Assembly (NCBI GenBank): GCA_035914695.1 | Contig: JAMIQH010000194.1 | Span: forward strand, 1-13,141 | Length of the DNA stretch: 13,141 bases | Origin: JAOSJT01 sp035914695 | Lineage (GTDB): Bacteria; Bacteroidota; Ignavibacteria; SZUA-365 | Direction of reading: 5' to 3' | Part shown: positions 6,793 through 13,141 of the stretch, one piece after another | How the letters are laid out: every line of letters starts with the position of its first letter | Numbering within the stretch: the first letter of the stretch is position 1 | The notes under the pieces: model-generated | What the model saw: the letters and a program-made list of their open reading frames with translations, nothing else | The model's database searches: none | What the model was told of the DNA's origin: nothing | Translations under genes and position numbers: made by a program

Positions 6793-8949
6793 TCAGGCCT
6801 GCGCTCCGCCGCAAGGAAGTGTACTTAGTGTGTGCCGCGCACGCAATTCCCACGCATCGGTCAGGAGTACGTCGAACAGCAGCAGCACCGCCGAGCCCTG
6901 ATAACTGCGCTCGAAGCCGGCCTCCGACAGGGAGACGGTTTCGATTGGACAACGCCACAGCGTGGCCGGAGCGTCCCAGCGCATTTCCGCGCGCCAGCCA
7001 TCCCAGGCGTTGGTCACCGCGAAGAAGCGAACACCCTCGGCACAACCCTCGCTCCCCGCCTTGTTGTCGCTACCCAGATCGGTGTTCTCGATTTCGTAGT
7101 ACTTGTCCGGAGCATCGCCGGCGAGAAGGTTGTAATCCACCTCGATGCCGAAGCGCAACGCGATGGGAGTGTCCGCTAGATTGCGCAAGGTGTATCGCAA
7201 TTCCACGGTGTCGCTGTCGGACGCAAAGCGGAATTCCTTCTGCACACGCAACGCATGGCGCACACCGTCACGCCACGCGCCGCCCTCGCGCCAGAGCAGC
7301 ACGACGGTGCTGCCATCTTCCTCATCGACGCGGAAATCGTAGGTCTGATTGGCAAAATCTCCCAACTCGTTGTGCCGCGCATCACGAAAATCTCGGAGCG
7401 TGCTGTCCGCGCCCAGCACGTGGTCGATGAACATGCCACGGCGGTACCAGTCATAAGCGAGATGCTCGTGCAGCCCTTCCTCCTTCGCTTCGATCACATC
7501 GTGTATGCTGCGGCTTTCGACATTGCCGTTGCCTGTAACAACCGCATCGCGCACGAGACGGTGGTATCCCTCCTCGCGCCGCGTCATCACATCGACGATG
7601 TTCATTGCGCGACGCTTGCTGTCGACTTCCACCACCTTGCCGCCGTCGGCGGGAGTGAACCACCACTGCTGAGACGGCGTGTCCACAATGATGTCCGGGC
7701 GACCGTCGAGATCGGCGTCGCCCACCGTCGCCCGCACAGCATCGACTGTTTCGATATCGTCGAGCAGGGCTTCGGCGCGCACGAGATTGCGAAACACCGT
7801 CGAACGGATATGCGGCAAATACACGCCCCCGAATACGCCGTGCCAGTAAGCACAGTTGCATTGGGCGGCGTACAGCGCGTCGCGCGCTTCAACGTAACGC
7901 GCATCGCTTGCGACATGTGCAAGTGCTTCGACACGCGACGACACGCGCAGCATGTGCTTGTGCATCTGGTTGACCTCGGGATACTTCACCATGAAATTCC
8001 GCCAGAAGCCCCCGCGCACCAGGGATCGAAATGCACTCCACTGTCCACGCCCGGTGAGTTCCTTCTTGAACGATTCGTAGCGCTGATAACCCGCCGCCGT
8101 GGGTAACGACCAATGCATCATTTCCTCGTACGAAGCGTCGGGAAGATACAGGCGTCCGCGCGGCGCGTGCGTGCGCAGCACCTCGCCGAGATGCGCGGTA
8201 TGCAGCCAGGAGCGATTGCGCGACAGCGCCTCGAAGAAGCGCCGCAGCCAGCCGCCCGCCCACACGTGTTCGAACGTGCGCGGCCAGAGTCCGAATTTCT
8301 CGCCGTCGTCGCCGTACACGGCCACCGCATCGGGCGTGGTCGAGGCGAGACGATACAACCAGGCGATCGCTTCCTCGGGTGCTGCGAAGGGTATGAGATA
8401 GCGCAGACGTTGATTGATGGGAAACAGTGCCATCGCCCGGCCCTGGTCTTCCGTCATGTAGTAGCCGTGCAACTCCTGCTCGGCCACACCCGCGTACAGG
8501 AAGTGGCTGTCATCGAGCATGGTGCATTCGTACCCCGCCTCGACGATGTCCGCTGCGAGCGATTGCTCCCAGATGCGCTCCGCCAGCCACATCGCGCGCG
8601 GCCTGCTTCCGAATCGATGCTCGATCCAGCCGGACAATTTTCTCATCTGTCCGATGCGATCCGCTCGTGGAATGGCTGCCAGCACTGGTTCGTGAAACGC
8701 TCCGCCCAACATTTCCACCTGACCGCGCTCCACAAGAGCCGCGAGCAATTCCATCAGGCGCGGATCATTGCGTTCCAGCCAGTCGAGCAGAATACCGGTG
8801 AAATGCAGACTGACCTTGACCTCGGGAAAGGACCGCAACAAGCGCAGAAACGGGGCGTAGGATTTCTCCGTGGCCTCGGCAAACACGCTGTCGAAATTTC
8901 CCTCGGGTTGATGATTGTGCAGGCAGAGGACGAATGATACCGGATGCAT
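6793..8949 (-). CDS. GH57 4-alpha-glucanotransferase / alpha-amylase-type enzyme
   Basis: A 718-residue glycoside hydrolase of family 57, close to the Thermococcus litoralis 4-alpha-glucanotransferase type, which transfers or hydrolyses alpha-1,4-glucan with retention. Residues 1-310 form the catalytic barrel. Its conserved regions are HNHQPEG (11-17), GGAFHEP (82-88), WLAERIWE (121-128, nucleophile Glu124), and YGDDGEKFGLWP (212-223, acid/base Asp214). A middle domain follows (QCNCAYWHGVFGGVYLPH, 363-380; the DUF1925 segment), then an Asp-rich loop (D411-x-D-x-DG-xx-D419) and a beta-rich C-terminal domain (DUF1926-like). There is no signal peptide, so it is probably cytoplasmic and acts in glycogen or maltodextrin metabolism. 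It starts with the family's usual N-terminus; no Shine-Dalgarno is visible. No other glycogen gene is in the window. Transferase versus hydrolase activity cannot be told from sequence alone. Confidence 0.92.
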   Translation of the reverse strand: MHPVSFVLCLHNHQPEGNFDSVFAEATEKSYAPFLRLLRSFPEVKVSLHFTGILLDWLERNDPRLMELLAALVERGQVEMLGGAFHEPVLAAIPRADRIGQMRKLSGWIEHRFGSRPRAMWLAERIWEQSLAADIVEAGYECTMLDDSHFLYAGVAEQELHGYYMTEDQGRAMALFPINQRLRYLIPFAAPEEAIAWLYRLASTTPDAVAVYGDDGEKFGLWPRTFEHVWAGGWLRRFFEALSRNRSWLHTAHLGEVLRTHAPRGRLYLPDASYEEMMHWSLPTAAGYQRYESFKKELTGRGQWSAFRSLVRGGFWRNFMVKYPEVNQMHKHMLRVSSRVEALAHVASDARYVEARDALYAAQCNCAYWHGVFGGVYLPHIRSTVFRNLVRAEALLDDIETVDAVRATVGDADLDGRPDIIVDTPSQQWWFTPADGGKVVEVDSKRRAMNIVDVMTRREEGYHRLVRDAVVTGNGNVESRSIHDVIEAKEEGLHEHLAYDWYRRGMFIDHVLGADSTLRDFRDARHNELGDFANQTYDFRVDEEDGSTVVLLWREGGAWRDGVRHALRVQKEFRFASDSDTVELRYTLRNLADTPIALRFGIEVDYNLLAGDAPDKYYEIENTDLGSDNKAGSEGCAEGVRFFAVTNAWDGWRAEMRWDAPATLWRCPIETVSLSEAGFERSYQGSAVLLLFDVLLTDAWELRARHTLSTLPCGGAQA

Positions 8950-9132
8950 GGCTGTGTCGATGGAGTGATGGATATGATCGCGGCGCGGAGCGCGGCCGGA
9001 ATCCGGCGGCGTTCATGGTGGCGCCTCCGCGGGTGAAACCTCGTGCATACCCCGCGGCGGACCTGCGGGTCTCGCGACGCTATGAGACTGTGTCAATTTA
9101 GCGTATTTTTCATTTTTATCGTCCATTGTACG
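8950..9132. promoter_or_regulatory. Divergent promoter region between GH57 and rlmN
   Basis: The 183-bp gap separates divergent genes and so should hold both promoters. It has a GC-rich half with two inverted repeats: GCCGGA-A-TCCGGC (8995-9007) and CCGCGGG/CCCGCGG with a 17-nt loop (9027-9033, 9051-9057). The half next to rlmN is sharply A/T-rich (9091-9120). Within it, TATTTTTC (9104-9111) resembles the TAnnTTTG -7 box of Bacteroidota, and TGTCAA (9091-9096) could be a weak -35. The exact elements are uncertain. Confidence 0.4.
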
Positions 9133-10236
9133 ATGACCACCACAGCTCTTCCTGATATATTCGGACACTCCCTTGAGGAATTGCGCGATGCCTGCGTCGA
9201 CGCGGGGCTTGAGCGCTATCGCGGCGAGCAACTCTTCTATTGGCTGTACAATCGCGGCATCGACGATTTCTCCGCCTGCGCCAACATCCCGAAATCAGCG
9301 CGCGAACATCTTGCCGGACTCTACAGCATCGGCCATCCCGCACTGCTGCGTGAGCAACACAGTGCCGATGGGACGCGCAAATTCCTCTTCGCCCTCGCCG
9401 ATGGCCGCAACATCGAAACCGTGCTCATTCCCTCCGAGAGCGAGGAGGATGGCGTCCCCAAGCGTCTCACACTCTGCGTCTCCACGCAGGTGGGCTGCCC
9501 GCTGGACTGCCGTTTCTGCGCCACCGCCTCCATGAAGCTCAAGCGCAATCTCACGACAGGCGAAATCGTCGGGCAATGGCGCGTGGCACAGCGGCTCACT
9601 CCCGCGCGCATCACCAACCTGGTATTCATGGGCATGGGCGAACCGCTGCTGAACTATGACAACGTGCTGCGCGCCGTGGACATTCTCACGCATGAAAAAA
9701 CCGGAGGCATCGCGGCGGGACGCATCACTCTCTCCACCGCGGGCATGGTGGACGGCATTCGCCGTCTCGCCGACGAAGGACGGAAGATCAAACTCGCTCT
9801 ATCGCTGCACGCCACCTCCGACGAGTTGCGGCTGCGCCTGATGCCGATCAACAAAAAGTATCCGTTGCGCGCGCTCATCGAAGCGCTGGAATACTACCAC
9901 GCGCGCACCGGCATGCGAATAACATATGAATACATCCTTTTTGATGGCATCAACGACAGCGACGAGGACGTGCGACGGCTGGTGAAGCTGGCCCGGCGCA
10001 TCCCGAGCAAAGTGAACATCATCCCCTTTCATCCCATCGACAATGCCTGGCCCGACGGGGCGCCGGCCGACCTGCTCCCCACCCCACGGCCACGCATCGA
10101 GGCCTTCGCCCAGGCGCTGCGCGAGATGCATGTCACAGTGATGCTGCGCTCGAGTTCCGGGAAGGATATCGACGCCGCCTGCGGACAACTCGCGGTGCGT
10201 CACGTGCGGCAATCCGAACGTGAGGAGAAAAGTTGA
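9133..10236 (+). CDS. rlmN: Dual-specificity RNA methyltransferase RlmN
   Basis: A 367-residue radical-SAM enzyme that methylates C2 of A2503 in 23S rRNA and of A37 in certain tRNAs. An N-terminal accessory domain (1-100, including YRGEQLFYWLYNRGI) precedes the radical-SAM core. The 4Fe-4S ligands are Cys122, Cys126 and Cys129 in CPLDCRFC. Further marks are GMGEP (167-171), the SAM-binding STAGMV segment and LSLHAT. The two cysteines of the methyl-transfer mechanism are in place: Cys115, seven before the cluster, and Cys350 in GKDIDAACGQL. The length is normal. I chose ATG 9133 because the family begins near the ALPDIFGHSLEEL stretch; upstream in-frame starts back to 9043 would add a Cys- and Phe-rich leader crossing the A/T-rich promoter zone. 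No Shine-Dalgarno is seen. The next gene begins 98 bp downstream. Confidence 0.96.
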   Translation: MTTTALPDIFGHSLEELRDACVDAGLERYRGEQLFYWLYNRGIDDFSACANIPKSAREHLAGLYSIGHPALLREQHSADGTRKFLFALADGRNIETVLIPSESEEDGVPKRLTLCVSTQVGCPLDCRFCATASMKLKRNLTTGEIVGQWRVAQRLTPARITNLVFMGMGEPLLNYDNVLRAVDILTHEKTGGIAAGRITLSTAGMVDGIRRLADEGRKIKLALSLHATSDELRLRLMPINKKYPLRALIEALEYYHARTGMRITYEYILFDGINDSDEDVRRLVKLARRIPSKVNIIPFHPIDNAWPDGAPADLLPTPRPRIEAFAQALREMHVTVMLRSSSGKDIDAACGQLAVRHVRQSEREEKS

Positions 10237-10308
10237 ACCCCTGAGAAAAATCCGTTACATTTCGGACACACGTTGCAGCAGTTGGCAGGGCAGACCCACG
10301 CCGCAGTC

Positions 10309-10320
10309 TACTATTTTTTC
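10309..10320 (+). promoter_or_regulatory. Possible -10/-7 element before adk
   Basis: In the 98-bp gap between rlmN and adk a TACTATTTTTTC tract (10309-10320) stands out. The TATTTTTT part matches most of the TAnnTTTG box of Bacteroidota and repeats the TATTTTTC seen before rlmN. A TTGGCA (10282-10287) lies upstream, but 21 bp away, which is long for a classical pair. This is tentative. Confidence 0.25.
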
Positions 10321-10334
10321 AACCTGAGGACACC

Positions 10335-10892
10335 ATGCGTTTGATCATCTTCGGTCCCCCGGGAGCCGGGAAAGGAACCCAGGCGCAATTCATTTCCCAA
10401 CGCTTCGGTATTCCGCACATCTCCACGGGAGACATTTTTCGGGAGAACATCCGCAACGAAACTCCGCTCGGTGTCGAAGCCAAGCGCTATTCGGAGGCGG
10501 GCGAGCTTGTTCCGGATTCGCTGACCAACGCCATGGTGCGCGCCCGTCTCACGCAGGACGACACGGCCAACGGCTTTCTGCTCGACGGCTATCCACGCAC
10601 CGCATCGCAAATCGGTGCGCTCGAGAATCTTCTCCAGGAAATGGGTATCTCGCTCAACGCGGTGCTGAACATGCGCGTACCCGATGAAGAAATTATCAGC
10701 CGCCTGACGCTGCGCAAACGCATCGACGACAGCGACGGGACCGTGCGTCGGCGTCTCCAGATTTACCATCGCACCACCGAACCCATCGCCGATTATTTCC
10801 GCGAGCGCGGACTGCTGGTGGATATCGTGGGCGTGGGCTCGATCGACGACATCACCAATCGCATTTTCTCCGCCATCGAAGCGCGGGTGTGA
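10335..10892 (+). CDS. adk: Adenylate kinase (short form)
   Basis: A 185-residue cytoplasmic enzyme that interconverts ATP + AMP and 2 ADP. The P-loop is GPPGAGKGT (7-15). The AMP-binding part includes ISTGDIFRENI (about 29-39), and the signature FLLDGYPRT (residues 81-89) is intact. The lid is the short type: RKRIDDSDGTVRRRL replaces the long zinc-finger-like LID of the E. coli enzyme, which explains the length near 185 rather than 214. The usual Glu in the DDxxE stretch is Gly here. TGAGGA (10325-10330) lies 4 nt before ATG 10335, a good ribosome site. The stop is followed after one base by the next start, so adk appears to lead an operon with two outer-membrane proteins. Confidence 0.96.
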   Translation: MRLIIFGPPGAGKGTQAQFISQRFGIPHISTGDIFRENIRNETPLGVEAKRYSEAGELVPDSLTNAMVRARLTQDDTANGFLLDGYPRTASQIGALENLLQEMGISLNAVLNMRVPDEEIISRLTLRKRIDDSDGTVRRRLQIYHRTTEPIADYFRERGLLVDIVGVGSIDDITNRIFSAIEARV

Positions 10893-10893
10893 C

Positions 10894-11814
10894 ATGCGTG
10901 TGTTTCGAGTACCTACCGCGCTGCTGTTCGCGCTGTTGCTCGCTTCTTTTCCGCAGCATCGGGCGCTCCCGCAATCGGTCAACGATCTCCTTCGCCAACT
11001 GGGCATACAGGAATTGGCGCGCGACTATCTCCGTCCCGGTGTGGATGCCGTGGGATACAGCATCAACAGCGGTCTGTCGCATCGCGCGCGCGTCGACAGC
11101 GGCTTCGGACTCTGGGTTGGCAGCCGTTTCATCATCACCTACATCCCCGAGACCGAGAGAACGTTCAGCGCCGCGCTTCCCGCCGCGCTTGTGGAACAGG
11201 GCTATCCGGAACGCGTGACCAGTGCGACCATCGTCGGCGGTACCGGCGCGGTGCTGCGCTCCACGCAGCAGCAGCGGCCCGACATCGTCCTTCCCGGCGG
11301 CGCGGATCTCTCCAGCACCTTCCTGCTCGTGCCGCAGGTGCACGTGGGCGCCCTGCTCGGCACGGAGTTGATTTTCCGCGGCTTGCCGCCAGTCACCTAC
11401 GACACGGATATCGGCAAGGTGAGTTTCTGGGGTGTCGGCCTGAAACACGCTCCCACTTATTTCGCGGATCTGCCCTTCGATCTCGCCTTCGTTGCCGCCT
11501 GGCAGCGCTTCGAGCTTGGCGACCTCATCAACGGGACTTCGCTCGCGGGCATGGCGCAAGCCAGTGTGGACGCCGGCTCCATCACCCTTTTCGGCGGCAT
11601 CGGCTACGAAGCCTACGCCATCGATGTGAGTTACGCGTACAGCGATGCGACCGGCACGCTCCCGCCCACAAGCATCAATCTCGAATTCCGCCGCCGCAAC
11701 CTTCGCTTCAGCGCGGGTGCCGCGCTCAGCATTCTGAACTTCATTGATATCGCCGCCGATTACAGTTTTGGCGAACAGGACAATCTGACCATCGGAGCCG
11801 GATTCACGTTTTGA
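10894..11814 (+). CDS. Secreted DUF6588-like outer-membrane barrel protein, copy 1
   Basis: A 306-residue exported protein. The N-terminus (MRVFRVPTALLFALLLASFP, then about six residues to a likely cut near 26) is a signal peptide. The rest alternates short amphipathic strands with Gly-rich turns and ends in an aromatic residue (GAGFTF), as outer-membrane beta-barrels do. Strands such as RFIITYIPE, PQVHVGALLGTELIFRGLPP (147-166), VSFWGVGLKHAP (176-187) and the final FSAGAALSILNFIDIAADYSF fit this. It resembles the DUF6588 family of Bacteroidota; no transport or enzymatic role is known to me. It begins one base after adk, without a clear own ribosome site, so coupled translation is likely. The following gene is a paralogue. 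Confidence 0.78.
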   Translation: MRVFRVPTALLFALLLASFPQHRALPQSVNDLLRQLGIQELARDYLRPGVDAVGYSINSGLSHRARVDSGFGLWVGSRFIITYIPETERTFSAALPAALVEQGYPERVTSATIVGGTGAVLRSTQQQRPDIVLPGGADLSSTFLLVPQVHVGALLGTELIFRGLPPVTYDTDIGKVSFWGVGLKHAPTYFADLPFDLAFVAAWQRFELGDLINGTSLAGMAQASVDAGSITLFGGIGYEAYAIDVSYAYSDATGTLPPTSINLEFRRRNLRFSAGAALSILNFIDIAADYSFGEQDNLTIGAGFTF

Positions 11815-11825
11815 AAGGGAATACC

Positions 11826-12944
11826 ATGCGTATCGCCACCATCGCTTTCGTGCTGCTGCTCGGGACGAGCGCCGCGTTGAATGCGCAAACAGTACAGATC
11901 GACACCAAGGCACTGCTCGAAGATTACTCCCGCGAACTGTTCTCGGCCAATGCCACCGGCTTCATGAGTCCGCTGGTCATTGTCTCCAACGTCGGCGCCA
12001 ACGACGCGTTTTACAACCGCGCCTTCGTGCCAAAGGAAAACCGCTTCTACGTCGATGTGTCCGTCCGCTCGATGATGGCTTGGGTGCTCGATGAAGAGCG
12101 CAGCTTCGAGGCCGTGCTGCCTCTCGATGATCAGCCGAATCCGCATCCCATTCTTTCGCCCGAATGGGTACGCGTCTTTCAGTTGAATTACTTCAAGGCG
12201 CAGTTGCGTGGCGCGGTGGCAGCCGGAGAATTGGAAACCCGCGTTCAAACCGCGACGGTGTTCGGTGGCGCGGGCAGCGGCTTCACCATTCCCAAGGATT
12301 ACATTCGTGAGAATGTGGCGGGCATCGACAGTCTCACGCTCTCACGTCTCCCGAGTCAACTGGCGTTGACCGCCGGCACGAATCAGGACATGGTCGTCGC
12401 AGCGGTGCCGCAGATCACCATCGGATCCTACTACAGCACCGAGCTGCTCCTGCGCTACATTCCGCCCGTGGTGTTCGATGAGAACGTGGGAAAATTTTCC
12501 TTCTACGGCGTGGCAGTCAAACACGCGTTCACAAATTGGCTCGACAATCCGCCGTTCGATGCCGCCGTACAGGTCGGCTTTCAGCACAGCCGCATTACGA
12601 ATGAAGTGGGTGTGACCAAGGCCAAACTCGAAGCCAGCACCGACCTCTTCGCCATCAATGTGCACGCGAGCCGTCGCTGGGATTGGATCGAACCGTATAT
12701 TGGCTTCTCCTTCGAATCCCTTTCATCCGAAGGCAGCTACACGTTTACACTGCCGGCGAACATCAAGGAAGAAATCGGCTACGACATCGATCCGCAAACC
12801 GTGCCCGTCTCGCTTGAGGATGAGGCGATCAAAGGCACCATCGGTGTCACCGGCCATGTGGGTTCTGCGCAGATCTTCGCCGGTATGGGCATCGCCAAGC
12901 ATTTAATTTTCAGCGGCGGCGTGGCCTGGAGATGGAATAAATAA
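11826..12944 (+). CDS. Secreted DUF6588-like outer-membrane barrel protein, copy 2
   Basis: A 372-residue exported protein with a clear signal peptide (MRIATIAFVLLLGTSAALNA, cut near 20-21). It is a diverged paralogue of the previous gene: VPQITIGSYYSTELLLRYIPP (194-214) and FSFYGVAVKHAFTNW (224-238) line up with the equivalent strands there, and spacing is similar. It is longer, mainly through a larger N-terminal half (residues 25-150) and an inserted acidic segment near 310-335. The C-terminus alternates strands (SAQIFAGMGIAKHLIFSGGVAWRWNK) but ends in Lys rather than an aromatic residue. ATG 11826 has AAAGGGA (11814-11820) 5 nt upstream, touching the previous stop; a TTG at 11811 would add five residues before the signal peptide and is less likely. 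The role is unknown; a partner of copy 1 in the outer membrane is a reasonable guess. Confidence 0.78.
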   Translation: MRIATIAFVLLLGTSAALNAQTVQIDTKALLEDYSRELFSANATGFMSPLVIVSNVGANDAFYNRAFVPKENRFYVDVSVRSMMAWVLDEERSFEAVLPLDDQPNPHPILSPEWVRVFQLNYFKAQLRGAVAAGELETRVQTATVFGGAGSGFTIPKDYIRENVAGIDSLTLSRLPSQLALTAGTNQDMVVAAVPQITIGSYYSTELLLRYIPPVVFDENVGKFSFYGVAVKHAFTNWLDNPPFDAAVQVGFQHSRITNEVGVTKAKLEASTDLFAINVHASRRWDWIEPYIGFSFESLSSEGSYTFTLPANIKEEIGYDIDPQTVPVSLEDEAIKGTIGVTGHVGSAQIFAGMGIAKHLIFSGGVAWRWNK

Positions 12945-12946
12945 CG

Positions 12947-13031
12947 GGGCTACGCCAGCGCAGAGAACACTGAGGGCTTCGCCAACACGGGGGCTGGGAA
13001 ACTCGGAGATCACCGAGGGCATCGCCAACAC
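12947..13031. repeat. Three imperfect copies of a 15-bp unit after the barrel genes
   Basis: A unit close to GGGCTTCGCCAACAC occurs at 12947-12961 (GGGCTACGCCAGCGC), 12974-12988 and 13017-13031 (GGGCATCGCCAACAC), with spacings of 27 and 43 bp. The last two extend to 21 bp with two mismatches (12968-12988, 13011-13031). Between them run GAG-ACAC-GAG-like words (e.g. CAGAGAACACTGAG, CCGAGGACACGGAG). No coding frame fits. It looks like a non-coding intergenic repeat of the kind dispersed in some environmental genomes. Confidence 0.6.
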
Positions 13032-13061
13032 CGAGGACACGGAGGGTTTGATCAAGCCGTG

Positions 13062-13080
13062 AAATGGGCTCATCCCATTT
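13062..13080. terminator. Small hairpin downstream of the adk-barrel operon
   Basis: AAATGGG-CTCAT-CCCATTT is a perfect 7-bp stem 117 bp after the last stop codon. It may end the adk operon transcript. No T-run follows directly, but a pyrimidine-rich tract begins 32 bp later (13113-13141, up to the edge) and contains several T4-T6 runs. The position supports termination; the distance to the T-runs argues against a standard intrinsic terminator. Confidence 0.35.
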
Positions 13081-13141
13081 GGTGAAAAGCGGCGCATTGT
13101 GGAGCATGTTCACCTTTTTTCCTTTTCTCCCTTTTCATTTC

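Noticed and set aside
8113..8937. 274-codon plus-strand frame opposite the GH57 gene
   Set aside because: The GH57 reading has all catalytic motifs; the opposite frame shows no domain and skewed composition.
9043..9132. Upstream in-frame starts for rlmN
   Set aside because: They would add a Cys/Phe-rich leader across an A/T-rich promoter-like zone; family members begin near residue 1 of the chosen start.
10852..11913. 353-codon minus-strand frame opposite the first barrel gene
   Set aside because: It spans the adk-barrel junction antisense, has no motif, and the plus-strand gene has a signal peptide and a paralogue.
12947..13031. CRISPR array
   Set aside because: Only three short imperfect units with unequal spacing (27 and 43 bp) and no cas genes nearby.

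Overview
The window is GC-rich and gene-dense. It carries ten protein-coding genes, one of them cut by the left edge, and no recognisable tRNA, rRNA, CRISPR array or transposase. The best guess for the source is a member of the Bacteroidota/Chlorobiota (FCB) assemblage, probably an uncultured GC-rich lineage. This rests on protein families I associate with that group: a tandem pair of DUF6051-like alpha/beta hydrolases and a pair of DUF6588-like outer-membrane barrel proteins. Weak or missing Shine-Dalgarno sites at several starts and A/T-rich TATTTTT(T)C boxes upstream of two genes also fit. The placement is inference.

Left part (1-2421): two adjacent plus-strand paralogues of a predicted alpha/beta hydrolase, followed by a near-perfect palindromic hairpin that probably terminates convergent transcription. 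Next, on the minus strand, is an AraC-type regulator with a GyrI-like ligand-binding domain (2458-3486). A second minus-strand cluster (3708-6412) reads, in transcription order, a NarL/FixJ-type response regulator with a degenerate receiver, an ArsB/NhaD/SLC13-like ion permease, and a GNAT acetyltransferase. Upstream of it, after a 380-bp spacer, is a GH57 4-alpha-glucanotransferase/amylase (6793-8949, minus strand).

Right part (9133-12944), plus strand: the RNA methyltransferase RlmN, then adenylate kinase closely followed by two secreted outer-membrane barrel paralogues. These last three have 1-bp and 11-bp gaps and look like one operon. After them comes a short non-coding tract with three imperfect copies of a 15-bp unit, a small hairpin and a pyrimidine-rich run to the edge.

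Functionally this is mostly housekeeping (rlmN, adk) and carbohydrate metabolism (GH57), mixed with lineage-specific genes of unknown role. I found no clear new defence or mobile system. The most interesting points are the receiver that lacks almost all its phosphorylation residues (with a nearby Cys cluster), the duplicated hydrolases, and the fusion of adk into an outer-membrane protein operon.
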